Assembly: GCA_015680685.1 (NCBI GenBank)
Contig: MNCI01030336.1
Coordinates: 354,094-418,093 of the forward strand
Source of the DNA: Gnetum montanum
Taxonomy: Eukaryota > Streptophyta > Gnetopsida > Gnetales > Gnetaceae
Reading direction: 5' to 3'
Length of the DNA stretch: 64,000 nt
A program made the position numbers and the translations under genes. The notes under the pieces were generated by a model. The model searched no databases. It was not told where the DNA came from and was given only the letters and a program-made list of their open reading frames with translations. Shown here one piece after another: positions 22,150 to 34,207 of the stretch. Numbering within the stretch: position 1 is the first letter of the stretch; each line of letters begins with the position of its first letter.

Positions 22150-24987
22150 GTAGTGGAGGTTCTTAAGGTTTTGAAGGACCTTCGTTAGCTTCGGGCATGT
22201 GTGGTAGCTGAGGTGACTATGCCTATCTTGCTACAGCTACTACCTCTGTTGGAAGGTAAAAGGCATCCAATAATGCTTTCATCTTCTCCTCCTTACTATG
22301 GGGATCGTTCACAGTCCACATGACATTGCTAATGTGGGCTGGAATGGGGATATCCCAAAAACAGGACATTAGTAGGAACAACTCCTTAACATTGATAGAC
22401 TAGGCAGTGAATTGTTTGCGTTTGACATTGAACATCCTAAGTGCATTTTGTAGCTCTTAGTAGTCATTTATTCTTTTGGCCAAGTTCTCAATAACAAATC
22501 TCTGATTAGTGTATTTTCCCTTAAGAACCCCAAGTTTTATGTTTGCCACTACAAGCTTTTACTTAATGTCCTTGTGGTGCTTGAACTTGGCCTTGTACAA
22601 TAAGTACAAGCTAGCCACTTGCTTCTCTAGTTCTAACTATGGCCTTCTAGCAATCAACATAGCCAGATTTATTTTGTCATATCCTTAATCTGCAACTCCT
22701 TCATGTAGATTTCTGCCTTATTGTAGGAATCTATCCCATCAACAATAGGTTGCCAAACTCTCTTCCCTACCGGAGGTTCTAGAGGGTTTCATTTACTTTT
22801 GCCTTCACCAACTAGATATGCTTTTCATTAACTTATTTTTATAGACTAACTTGAATACTATAATGATCCTTGACTCTCTTAAATTTGAGAGCCTTTGATT
22901 TCCAGGTAACTACCTCTATTGTAGTCTTTCGGTAAAGGGCATGAACCTCCTCCATGGAGAGGTTTTTATTTTCAGCTACTAATCTCCTTAGCTTTATGTT
23001 TGCTCTGGCTAGTTTCTCATGTTGTTGATGGATAAAGTCAATCAACTATTTTTTATGGTCATTAACATTTCACATGCGATGGTTCTCTATGATCAATTGC
23101 ACATTCTCTTGGTGGGTCAAATCCAACGCTTTCTAAATTTTATTTTAAGTAGCTTTTGCCAAGGATCGATAGAACACCACCATCTCCATCACACCTTCAA
23201 CCCCTTTCAATTTGATGTGAATTTGTTTAAGAGCTTCCTCTCTTATCAATGCTGGGTTGAGAAATGCAAAGTCAACAATTTGGGCTTTTAATTTAGCAAC
23301 TTCAGAAACCAAGCATTTGTTCATCTCCTTGGTTGTTTCAAGTTGCCCTTCTAGGATGTTTTTTCCCTTTGCCTCTAGTAGCTTAGATTGGGTTGTAGTA
23401 ATACTATTTGAAAGATTGAAGATATTTGAAAGTGATTACTTGGTTCCCACTAGTCGATCCAGTAGTTCTTCATACTGTGTTGTGTTTAATTTGCTGCTTG
23501 TGGTCCCTACGGACATTTGCACATCTTTAAGTGCAATGACATCTGGTACAAACATTGTAGGTGCATTGAGTATTTTCAACAATTCTAGCAACAACCAAAT
23601 TTGCTATTGTCTCCTTCCCTTGGTGTTGCATCACTAACACTGTTGTCCCCTCACCTTCCTCTAAGTGCATTGAGAAGGTCGCAACATTCCTAGAAATTTC
23701 TGGGAGTGGTTGTTGTTCTATAAGAGATACCATGACCTCTCTAGTGCTAGGATTCAACCTTATAGGCAACTGCATTTGTTGGGCTGAGAAAATAGAACCA
23801 CCTCCTCCCATCAGATTGATTGTTTAGGCCAACTCATTTACGTGACTCATCCCTGGTTGGTACACAGATGGATCCTTGCCACTTGTGCCTACTCATTGCT
23901 CTTGTTTGCTCAAGAGCCATTCTTGGTATTTATGCAATTTTTGGGCTATTGTAGAAATGTCTAGCATAGTTGTTTGAGTGGCTGGTGGAGGTGGTGGTTG
24001 CTGCTCTTCTTCTTGAATAATTGTTGTAGGCATTTTATCTTTCATCATCTTTGCCCAATTAGCAATTGGAGCATGCGTGGTAACATCATTTGTATAATGG
24101 ACTATCCCTTTCCTCTGACAGAGCTTTCTCATAAGACATGGAAAGGGGAGTGCCTTCCTTCTATGTTCATTCTCTTTAAATCACTTCTCCATCTCTGGAT
24201 AGATCAATTGTGAAAAGGTAGTGATCTTGTTGGGCCTCACTGTGGGGTTTAGGTGGAAGGTTGCAATCTTGTAGTGGATTCTTTATGCCAATGTGAGAGC
24301 ACCAAACTCCTTATGGTTGAAACTATAGCACAGTCACACCCATTTCTTTTTGATGCTAGGATCTATGTGCATTAGTATCTTAGCGAGATTTACCCCAATT
24401 TCTAGGAAATTAAGCTCTTTCGCAATAGCCTGCACCAAGTAGGACATTGAGATATCCTTAATTTTGACTTTTGAATTGGCATGCCTATTTTTCTAGATAA
24501 GAATGTCTCTTCCATGTACCACTCCCTAGTAGAAGTGATAATTGGCCACATGGAAGAGGTCTTTAGTTGGTCTTGTACTTCTTTAGGTGCTCGTTCTAGG
24601 AAAGAGCCAAAGTTTAACTCTTAGAGCACTGTTTATTGGACCTCCCTTGATTTGATTTGATTTAGGCAAGCTTCTATCAAGGTCACCTTAAGGTTTGCTT
24701 ACTGAGCTAGTGTCTCATCCCAGTGGGAATGTTTTGTTGCTACTGTTGGTTCTAGAATTTGATGAATAGATTCCACCTTGGCCTCTTCCCTAAGAGGACC
24801 TATGGTGTGGGTTGCAAGTGGTTCTTCTTGGGCTTGTTCTTGGCCCTTTCCTATTCTTGACCATTTCTCCCTTTGTTGAGACGATCCTCTTTCCTATGTG
24901 TGTTTGCATTTCGATGTCATTTGCGGTCACAACACATTCATGGATTAGTAGATATAACATGTAACTTTGAATATTTGAGTACCTCAT
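22150..24987 (-). pseudogene. Third ORF of B2 (Athila env-like / plant transposon protein position)
   Basis: About 2.8 kb of degenerate minus-strand coding sequence lies between integrase and the polypurine tract, where Athila elements carry their extra ORF. The start ATG (24987-24985) directly follows an AG. Readable pieces include SYLVQAIAKELNFLEIGVNL (about 24430), PFPCLMRKLCQRKG with HAPIANWAKM (24132 region), a Gln/Pro-rich run and LHKYQEWLLSKQEQ, a segment with EGEGTTVLVMQHQGKE (23811-23527) and a coiled-coil-like stretch QHEKLARANIKLRRL (23045-22839). The pattern resembles the domain annotated as putative plant transposon protein in Athila. I see no transmembrane segment that would prove an envelope role. 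Confidence 0.55.
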
Positions 24988-25213
24988 CTCATCAGTTAGT
25001 TACACTTAGCTAAGGTTGGATCATGGCAAATTGATTATTTTATTAATTAATTTTCATTATAAGTCTCACTAAAGCTCGTTGAAAGAGTTTAAATTCTATA
25101 ATTTGGTGTTTAAATGTTGATTTCTTAGTTAAACCTTTGTGGAGGTTAGAAAAATTGTGAAAAATTTTCTATCAAAAATATCATATTCATGGTCCCCACA
25201 ACTAAGAGCTTAC
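24988..25213 (-). other. Intron-like segment ahead of third ORF (B2), 226 nt
   Basis: The donor on the minus strand is GAG then GTAAGC (25213); the acceptor AG (24989-24988) immediately precedes ATG. Length and placement match B4 exactly (226 nt). Confidence 0.5.
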
Positions 25214-25430
25214 CTCTAGTAGCTATAGGGTTGAAGAATGAAGTGATTTGGATAAACAATTAGAAAGTTATGGGCTCTAGAAGGTTTTGGGCTTTGAAAT
25301 TTTGAAAAACTCCCTTGGTGTTTGTGAGTAAATGTGAAAATTTCTAAGGAGGGTCACACATATCTATACTATTTTTGCACTACGTTGATAGGGCCTCGTA
25401 TATGTGTGGGCCTCGTCGATGGGGTCCTGT
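25214..25430 (-). promoter_or_regulatory. Candidate internal promoter for third ORF (B2), degraded
   Basis: The minus strand has CCCATCGACGAGGCC (about 25425-25411) and a second CGAGGCCC..CAACGTAG module, like the U3 modules of the B LTRs, then a weak TATAGATA at about 25369-25362, then about 150 nt to the donor site. The same order in B4 is clearer. Confidence 0.4.
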
Positions 25431-26739
25431 TTACAAAGTCTGTAAAATTTTTTTTCAAACTTGAATATGTTGAAAAATACAAGGAATTTTTGAATAAATC
25501 TGGAGTCCATGGAGACCCAAAAAAGCCAAGAATATGATGAAATCATTAAATAGGATCTTTAAAAGCTTAAAAATTCAAAAATTTGATGAAGAATGTTTGT
25601 ATTGAAGAAAATATGTAAATGAGCACATGGTTGGATGCAGAATATGGGTGTACGAAAGATTCTAAGTGAAAGAAAGCCTAAGGATAAGGTGCTTAATGAA
25701 TCTAACCAAGAGATATGCAAGTGGATCATCCCCATAGTAGGCACATGCCTTGTTTGCCCTTGCATAACCTCAACCTAAGGAGTTCGTGGGCCCCATAGGC
25801 TATTAATGGTTGATGGAAGTTAAAAACCAAAACCCAGAAGATTCTACCAAAGAATTCAAGTACATTAGACAACGACACCAAATCAAGAACATGAACACTA
25901 ATAATGAGGTGAATTATAGGCAACATAGACAGATGATGGGGAAGGTGGAATGAAATTCAAAATTAAGGTCATAAGAAGTCCCTTGTAGATTTGTGTTTAA
26001 ATAACCTGAGAAGATCCATCCTTAGTCCAAACCAAAACCAACCACTTCTAATGACTTCGCATCATCACTCCAAGATCGATCCATTCCCTCAAGACACAAG
26101 AGTGCTTCCACAGAACAACCACTATCTCATAAAGAGAAGAAAAGAGAAATAAGAAGTGAGAGAGGACCTTCAAGCATGTGTAACATGTCTTTCTAGTTCC
26201 ATAACCAATGCTTGTAGCCTGTTTATTTATCTAAGAGGTGTGCTTTGAATTCCCATCATCTTTAGTTTTTTTTTATTATTTTTTTATTTTTGTTTTTTTC
26301 TTTTTGAATGGGAACCACACCATGCAAAGACTTTATTCAACTTCCTATTATTGGTCGACACAAAATGGTAAGAGTCTATGAAAACATGCAAGCAACCAAG
26401 CAAGTAGAAGAGTACAAAGAGTATTGAGTCTCCTTGAAGTCCCACCCTGTGCAAACTTTTTAATCCTTTCCAATTCTAGAAACTACCAATGTCATAAATT
26501 TATTAAAAGTTTATTTAATGAAATGGGACCTCAAACTTCCAAAACAAAGAAAACCATAGAGTTTGTGAATGGGTGAATGTCATGGGCTTACTGTCTATTC
26601 CATGAAAAAGAAACCATGACTTAGCCATTGATGCAAAAATCTAAAAATAGAAACTAGACATTAGCAAACAAGACATTAAGCATAAACCACCATTAATAAT
26701 AGCTACAACACCACTTTGTCATGTTGGCACAAAGCACTT
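25431..26739 (-). other. Non-coding 3' region of B2
   Basis: No protein domain is seen. It includes the block shared with 429-820 of B1 (from about 26317), the TTCAAGGAGACTCAATACT-type block, and poly-T tracts at about 26265-26310. Confidence 0.5.
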
Positions 26740-26950
26740 TTATTAACAAAAATTAAAAAATCACACATATAAAGTAAAATATATGAGAAAGTGAAAAATA
26801 TTCAAAAAAAATTTAAATATACTAATAATGGTGAAAACAAAAAATGGTGTAAAATAGGAAGAAGTTTTAAGATAAAAAAGGTGTAAAATAAACAATTTGT
26901 AAAGACAAACATGTGTAAAACAAAAAATAGAAAAACTAAGGAGGCATGTA
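26740..26950 (-). repeat. AT-rich minisatellite downstream of integrase (B2)
   Basis: Degenerate GTGTAAAACAAAAAAT-type units, equivalent in position to 860-1062 in B1 and 61605-61740 in B4. Confidence 0.7.
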
Positions 26951-26989
26951 TATGATTAGCACATATGGCCATCTCCCCCACAACTGAGT

Positions 26990-28130
26990 TAGAAGGAGGA
27001 ATCTAAAAAATTAAGCGTGATTGCCCATCCGTTGAGGTATTTATTGCACTGGCTTGTTTTGGCTTATGGAAAAGCTTTATCTATTGGATGTTGACGAACT
27101 GCTTTTTGTTTGGGCTTTCAGGTTTGTATAGGATCATGGCCTCAGAAGGAAAGGTGTCATTGATTATATAAGGCCCTTCCTAAAATGTTTGGAATTTGGC
27201 TTTCTAAGGTACGTGTGTGGGGTTCCAATAGAAAACCTTATCTCATAGTTGAAATTTTTCTTTCTATATTCTAAGATCATGACATTGTTTGTTGAATGCC
27301 TTATGCACTTCATTCAAAGATAGTGTTACCAATCGACTTTTTTCTAGCACAGTGAGGTTGATCAATCTTTCTTTTTGTGCCAGACTTAAGTCAAGACCCA
27401 AGTCACATGTTGTTGAGAGTGTACAGAGCTCAGATTGGATTGGAAGTGTTGGAAGTTTTCTGTACACCAACTTATAGGGAGAGTAGTCAATAGAGAGTTT
27501 CCATGTTAAGTAGTAGGCCCAAAGGACATCATTGATTTTTCTACTCTAGTCTCTTCTATATTTGCTAATAGTTCTTATTAGAATCTTTATGATTTCCCTA
27601 TTAGTCACTTCTACTTAACTGTTGGCTTGGGGGTGACATGGTGTTGTTAATTTATGTTCAATCCCTAAGCGCTACATGAGTTTTCAAAAAGTGGCAACTA
27701 TAAAATGGGTTTCGTTATCAAAATCTAGTGCACATGGCATCCTAAACCTGTTCACAACATTTTGTTGTACAAATCGAGCAATAGTGGATGATGTATAGTC
27801 AATGAAGGTTGTTACTTTTGCCCATTTGGTATAGTAGTCAATGACGATAATTATATATGCCTTCCCATTGAACATGGGTGTGATGGGACCCATGAAGTTT
27901 ATGCCCCATATGTCAAAGGGTTCTAGTGGTTGAATCCACTATTGAGGACACTCCATTCATGTGGTCATCCCACCATCTCATTGACAACATTCATAGGATC
28001 AGATCAATTGGTGGGCATCCCTGAAGATTGTGGGCTAATAGTATCCTACTATTAGGATTTTTATGGTCATGCATCTTTCAACATAGTGGCCTCTGCAAGG
28101 GCCTTCGTGAGCATCTTGGAGAACACATAA
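26990..28130 (-). pseudogene. Integrase domain of B2, broken
   Basis: The catalytic core (27893-27684) reads MGPITP..., Y-I-I-I-V-I-D-Y-Y-T-K-W and DFDNETHF. The first catalytic Asp appears as Asn in GINFMGP, the second Asp is present. The segment 27470-27264 keeps the KLPTLPIQSEL block and the following stretch that B1 has lost. Several stops interrupt it. Confidence 0.75.
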
Positions 28131-28329
28131 TTAATCTACATCAAGTATGCACCAATGAACCAAGCCATCATCACACACATTATAAAGGTGTCCATTGATT
28201 TTCATGCAGTGCTTAGCTTGATGAAGAAATTGTTGTTTCTTCCTGTGGTCTAGATCTTGTGGCATCTCCTGAGTAACAAGATAAGTCAAAATGCCATCAT
28301 ACCATTTTGGTTCTATGGGTATGTGCTCA

Positions 28330-28850
28330 TTTATTGTAGCATTAAAGAGTTCATTAGGAAATAGATCAAATAATGGGCTTTCCTCCTCTTTGTTCTCCCA
28401 TCATAACCAAGAAAAGATATTAGCAACCACATTGTCAATTCCCTTTCGATCTATCATTGTAAGATCGAATTCCTACAAGATCACCAACCACCATGTGACA
28501 CGAGGGCTCACTGTTGGCTTGTTCATGAGGAAGTGAATGGCACTGTGATTAGTGTGCACCAACACTTTATATCCAAGCACATAGTGCTTAAAATTTTCCA
28601 GAGCATACAACACCACCATCAGTTCTTTTTCCGTGGTGGTGTAATTCAATTGTGCACCCACAATGTTTCAACTTGCATAGTGGATGTAATATGGACATTT
28701 CTTATTATCCAACTGTGTAAGTACGGCTCCCAAGGCATAATTAGATGCATCCATCATAATATGGAATGGTCTCAACTAGTCAAGTGCTCATAGAATGGGA
28801 GTCTCTACGAGCTTCTATTTGAGGCTATGGAATGTATTTTCACATTCTTT
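28330..28850 (-). pseudogene. RNase H domain of B2, broken
   Basis: The frame 28661-28473 has GAQLNYTTTEKELMVV, followed by H-T-N-H-S-A-I-H-F-L, where the expected T-D is T-N. The EFDLTM block follows. Stops occur at LVIL-stop. Confidence 0.75.
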
Positions 28851-28879
28851 GGTCTAGATGAAGGAAGCATCTTTCTTTG

Positions 28880-29690
28880 TTAGCTTGACCAACGGTTTCA
28901 CAATTTTAGAGAAATTCTCTATGAATCATTGGTAGTAACTAGTGTGTCCAAGAAACAACCAAACATTTTTGATAGTTTCAGGTTGACAGGTGATTCTTTG
29001 GATGATCCTTATCCTTTTAGGATCTACATTGATCCCTTTTTGTGAAATTTAGTGCCCTAATACAATGCCTTCTTGCACCATGAGATGGCTCTTTTGCCAA
29101 TTGAGCTATAGATTTATTTCCACACATTTTTTTAATACTTACTCAAGGTAGTCCAAGGCTTACTTAAATTTAACACCATAAGTGGAGAAGTCATTTATGA
29201 AGACTTCTACTTCATTGCCTATTTATCGCTAAAAGATGCTTAAGACTAGACATTGAGAAGTGGCAGGAGCATTGCACAAACTAAAAAGCATCTTGTGATA
29301 TGCAAAGGTTTCCCAAGGACTTGTGAATGTTTTTTTGGCTTGATCTTCTAGTGCAATATGGATTTAGTTATAACCACTATATCCATCTAGAAAATTGTAA
29401 TAGCAATGTCCAAATATGGTATCCAACATCTAATCAACAAATAGCAATAGAAAATGATCTTTGAATGTTGCCATGTTCAACAACCTTAAGTTTATACAAA
29501 CCCATCATTTGCCACCTTTCTTTGGCACTATTACGAGTGGGCTGACCCACTTGCTATCTGCAATGGGGTAGATGAACCTTGCCTTAAGGAGTTGCTCAAT
29601 CTCCTCTTTGATAATTTGCTTCAATTTTGGATTCAACCATCGTTGTGGTTGCCTCCTTAGCTTCATGGATGGATCAATGTAAATGCAATG
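28880..29690 (-). pseudogene. Reverse transcriptase domain of B2, broken
   Basis: The RT blocks are visible in broken frames. The catalytic box reads FINDF in place of FMDDF, removing one of the two adjacent aspartates. The thumb block SHLMVQEGIVLGH lies at about 29075. It lies between the linker and RNase H. Confidence 0.7.
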
Positions 29691-29750
29691 CTGACATATC
29701 CATGGATCAATTCCAATGAGTTTAGAATATGACCAAGAAAAGGCTATTGG

Positions 29751-30053
29751 TCATTTGTTGATCACTTTCAATAGTTTTGTTTTCTGTTCAAGAGTAAGTT
29801 TGGCATTAAATATGACCAACTTGCCATATTTCAAGAATGCGTATTCTAGGCTAATAGGTAGAGTTTTCAAGTCTAGGGGCTCATGTTTAAAATTCTCAGG
29901 AATCTCCAACTCTCCCCAATTGGTATCAGCATTTTCATCATTAAAGAGTTGGTGATAAACTTGCTCTAGTTCATCCATGCATGTGAAATAGACGTATTTT
30001 AGTCTCTCAATAGGTTCCATGCACATTTCATTATTGTCAAAATCAACAGTCAA
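29751..30053 (-). pseudogene. Protease-RT linker of B2
   Basis: An uninterrupted 100-codon stretch with W-G-E-L-E-I-P-E-N-F, L-D-L-K-T-L-P, L-E-Y-A-F-L and a L-T-L-E-Q-K-T-K-L-L helix. This is the conserved segment before RT in Athila-like pol (the LKPLP..YAFL..LS..QE..LL pattern). Family A lacks it entirely. Confidence 0.75.
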
Positions 30054-30109
30054 CCACTAGGTGCCCTCTTGCTTTATGGTTGCTGCATACAGACATCTTT
30101 CAATATCTG

Positions 30110-30660
30110 CCTCATGTGCACATTGCTTGCATGTGGAAATAGATGCACGTTTCATGGACTAGATTTTTTGCGTGCAGTTGCACCCTATATTGTTGTATGT
30201 GATGCATAGAACTTGTCTCTTCTTGATCTTTCCAAATGTATTTTCCTTTAATATCTCTAGGGAAAGATCTCTAATGCCCATTCTTGCATTAACAGTGCTT
30301 AACCATGCCCTTACCATAATGATTGGGAAGTCCCCATTGTAGTTTTTAACCTTGATTACTAAGAAATCGGCAAGATAAGACCACCCATAGATAGTGGTCA
30401 CAATGTCTTCGACTAGTCTCAATAGAACAATGATGGACTACTTTATCAATTCCCATCTGATATTGCTATTCTTGAGAGGTGACAGGTTCCAGATAGTATA
30501 CATCTCATGAGAAATCAAGTTCACATAAGAACCTGAATTAAGAATATCCTTACATGATTCATTGTCAACAATTTGTAAATAGATAGGGGGACTTCTAGGA
30601 TCAACTAATTTCTTGGGAAGGTAGCTAGCCTAGATCCAATTAGATATGACATGGATGAGC
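30110..30660 (-). pseudogene. Aspartic protease of B2, broken
   Basis: The active site reads I-L-N-S-G-S-Y-V-N-L, with Asp to Asn. The distal block IIMVRAWLSTVNA replaces IIMGRAWLSTVDA. A stop follows in the ELIK-stop-SII position. Confidence 0.75.
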
Positions 30661-30879
30661 ATAATAGTATGGTTTTTGAATGGTATTTGGTTTGAAGGGA
30701 ACTCGATGAAATGGTTTGAAAAGGATGAAGGAGGAGTAGGGTGACTAGCCACTTGAGTCTGTGAGGACTTACTAGGGCTATTGGTTCTGAAGAATGGTCT
30801 TTTACAAGCATGATATTTTGAACCTCTTGGTTGATGAACCAATTGTAGATTGATAACCCTAGTAGCATTGTGTTACTGT

Positions 30880-33070
30880 AGCTAAGCTAGAAGTTCACCC
30901 TACATGGATGGAGTAGGCGGTAGTTGCATTACAGGTGAAAGAATAGATGCAAAAATAGGAGGAGGATAAGGACAAAATGTGGCATCCCTCCTGGATTGTG
31001 GAGAGTGAGCTTTGTAGTTTTTAAGAGGGTGGTAGTGATGTTGGAATGGAGAAACGTGACTAGAAGAATAGTGGAGATAGGTGTTGTTGAACGTAATGCC
31101 CATATGGATCTGGTTGCCTATAAGAGTATTGCTACCTTGGCGGTGGCATTCCCCATGACTATGGTTGGTGCCATTGTTGACATTTCTCATACAGTTTTGG
31201 TGGAGTTCCACTTGATAATATTGTTGTCATTGATGGAACTACTTGGGATTGCCTTAAGGATAAGGTAATATTTTAGGTGTTTGCATTTTTTCTAGTCATG
31301 GATTTAGAACATACACCTTAGATTCCTATGATTGTGACACAATGGGGCAACATCCCTTAATTTTTGCAACTTCATCTACTACAACAATCTTTCAGTTACC
31401 CCTTTGGTAGGCACGTTTAGCTTCTTTTTGCCTCTTGTGTTTATGATCACTACTTTGCTCTCTTGATTCTTTGATGATTTTTAGAGCAATTTGAAATTTT
31501 TCATCCACTAACTCCCACATTTTATCCACCTTAGCTAAAATTTCAAACATAGATTTTTGGATTGGCAAAGTCTTTCTGTTTACCACCTCATCAAGTGATT
31601 ATTCTTCCTCACTATCACAAAATCAGAACTTCCTTTTTCTAATGGAAGGATCCCTATTGTATTTCTCTACACTTTCGCATTTCCTCAACTCTTCTTCTTG
31701 TTTTGCTACCTACTCAATTAGCCTTTGAATTTGATAAGCTCTAAGTTTTGATAGTCTCCCTTGGGCATAGACCCCAAGAGTTCTCCTCATTTTTTATCTA
31801 AGTCCATCTATGATATGACAAAGCTGTTTCTATTGAGAATAACCATGGCTAGGGCATTTGTGTATGAGAGAATAATATCTACCCATGGCAACCTCCAAGG
31901 GTTCATGGTTTCCTTGGTTTCATCTTTGGATCTACCTTCTCATATTAGACACTATGGAGTACATCTAATACTTATCATTAAATAACTCTAGCATTGTACT
32001 CCACCTAGGGATGGAGTCTGGCTCCAAGGACTGGTAATAGCTTTCTGCTTCCTTGATGAGTATCTTGGAAAAGAGATTTATTTTCTGCCAATCACTTTCA
32101 ATATTTTGTAAGGCACATGCATCGTGAAAAGCTTGAAGATGTGTTTGTGGATCAACCTTATATCACCCTTCAAATTTGGAAATATTGTTCATATCAAGCC
32201 GTTTGATCTGACTATCTTTCACATGCTTGGTTAGAATTTTTACAACCTCTACAACATTTAGCAAGCTCTGAGTTGCTAGCAAAGGCTCATTATCATTATT
32301 ATTTCAATGACATTGATGACATCTTCTACTACCCCTTTGATCATTATGGGCCTGGCGATCATTATTATTATCTCATTGTTCACCTCCATCATGATCATTC
32401 TTTCTATGTTGTTTTTTAAAACTAGAAGAGGAAGAAAAAGATGCATATGAAGAGGGTGAAGAGAGAGGAGGACTGCCACCACCATGGTATTTGCCAACTC
32501 CCCTTTGGTTTTCATGATCTCATTCGTCAATTTTCTTATCCTCTTAATTCTTATCTAAGCCCCTACCTTGATTGCCATCTTTGCCTAAACCTAGATTGTT
32601 GATAGTGGACTGCAGATTTAAGGTCGCACCCCCATCACTAGTAATAAGGGGTGGAGAATTTTCATGTTGAGAGCCCCCATAGAGAGGGTCCTCATTATTG
32701 TTTTGGTTAAGCAGGAATAAGGGATTGGTGAACCGTTTCCCCTTCACAAACTCATAGTGCTTCTCCTAGTGTCAATCTCTCCTACGTTGTGTTTCAATGG
32801 GACAGTAGTCTTGGTAGTCGTATTATGTACAATGTACTCCTCTTGAAGATCTTGGATGCCAAACCTCCTAGAGTTTGAAGCAGCATCATGAGCATAGATC
32901 AATTGAGAGGCATTACAATGTTTTGTTCCATATCACGCCATCGTTGTTGCTCATCTTAATGCAAAATGAAGGTGAAGTCAAGCACATACTCATCTAGATA
33001 AGTATATACCACCTTACATTCTTGAGGGACTGGTAGTTTAGTATCATGACACCTATGAGAAGAAAATATT
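30880..33070 (-). pseudogene. Gag region of B2, broken
   Basis: On the minus strand there is an altered start (about 33070), the N-terminal block (Y-E-C-x-E-Y-V-x-D-F type), Asp/Asn-rich linker (32747-32544), gag core (32270-31700; DMNNISKFEG-like and LNDKY-like blocks), a charged segment (31586-31392) and a Pro/Tyr/His-rich tail (31211-30900). The 5' leader upstream was split by A2 at 33160. Confidence 0.75.
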
Positions 33071-33155
33071 TTACAATACAAATAAAATATCACTTTGCTT
33101 ATGTGATTATATTATTTGTAAGAATGATTTTGCCCTTAGGGTTTGTTCAATGATG

Positions 33156-33160
33156 TAAAT
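33156..33160. repeat. Probable target duplication of A2, left copy
   Basis: TAAAT here against TTAAT at 40322-40326; four of five bases agree. The interrupted B2 leader reads on across A2, which supports the boundary independently. Confidence 0.6.
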
Positions 33161-33263
33161 TGATGAGACACGATATCGCGGCCACCGTGATATCGCATCC
33201 CATGCGATATCACGTCGTCCCTTATGATATCGCGTACACGATATCACAGTGCACCGTCATATC

Positions 33264-33271
33264 TATAAATA
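33264..33271 (+). promoter_or_regulatory. TATA box of A2 5' LTR
   Basis: TATAAATA, 16 bp after the last palindromic unit. The same sequence and spacing recur in all A LTRs. Confidence 0.8.
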
Positions 33272-33437
33272 AGAGGCGGCTCTCCCTTATGTCCTCACCG
33301 TAGGCTAGAAGTAGGGAAACTCTGGCAGATTGATCACTCCAGAGAAAGAATATTTTCCATGTGCCCACAGTAGGAGTCCTAAAGTGAATGGATCTTTATT
33401 TGAGCAACATTGTACTTGAACACAAGTTGTGTACAGA

Positions 33438-33443
33438 AATAAA
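33438..33443 (+). promoter_or_regulatory. Poly(A) signal of A2 5' LTR
   Basis: AATAAA in the conserved AATAAAGACG context, about 170 bp after the TATA box. This would delimit a short R region. Confidence 0.6.
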
Positions 33444-34064
33444 GACGCACTTCCTAGATAAACCTTGTAATGCATAGAATAGGATTTTATTTAATGTTAT
33501 TTATTGCTTTCTCTCTTACCCTTATCTCCTAGTAATGCGGAATGGGTACGACTTGATTACGAGCATTTAAGGATATGTACGGATAATCAAGGAATGGATA
33601 CTCATCGCACTTAGGATAGAATAGATTCTCTCAACCTTTTCCTCCTAGTTAAGTGCCTCAGTATGACCACTTCGAGCACGTGCATTATGCATGGTGATCC
33701 TAGCAACGATTAGCATTTGGTAGCCACAGTTGCATCGGTTCAGGGTGTGTACGGTAAGTGGGAATGGATGCTGATGCTAGGTTAATTTAGACTTAGTTCA
33801 TTAGTTAGAGTTAGTAATTAGTTTCTCAACCCTTTACCTTGATAGCATAGGAGACATAAAACATAAAAGACTATAAAAATCATATACCTCGGACTTACTT
33901 AACCATACACCGTGAAAACGACAAGTAAGTCTGGGAAGACAACGAATAATTAACCTTAAGTGTTCCATGGGGCGTGTAGGCACTTAGTCTATGGAGTTCG
34001 ACCGGATCTCGCGTGCTACGCTCGTTTCGTATGGTTAAGTGTAGGGGTACCTCACCACTCATCA

Positions 34065-34084
34065 TTGGCACCATTGCTAGGAAC
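34065..34084 (+). promoter_or_regulatory. Primer binding site of A2
   Basis: TTGGCACCATTGCTAGGAAC abuts the 5' LTR; an Asp-tRNA-type site with several changes. Confidence 0.8.
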
Positions 34085-34207
34085 TAAGTGTTTGTGCACT
34101 GAATAGAACATAGGATATCACTCACATTATTGGGAGCCTAACGAACCTTCGGGTTAATCAAATACAAGAAAATTATATAACAATAATTAGCACACCGGTA
34201 AATAACA

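Larger units (their letters stand above)
33161..34064 (+). mobile_element. 5' LTR of A2 (904 bp)
   Basis: TGATGAGACA...CCACTCATCA. Five palindromic units start at 33170, 33187, 33204, 33224 and 33238 (17, 17, 20, 14). Only one copy of the roughly 75-bp TACGACTTGATTACGAGCA unit is present, whereas A1 and A3 have two or more. Confidence 0.9.
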
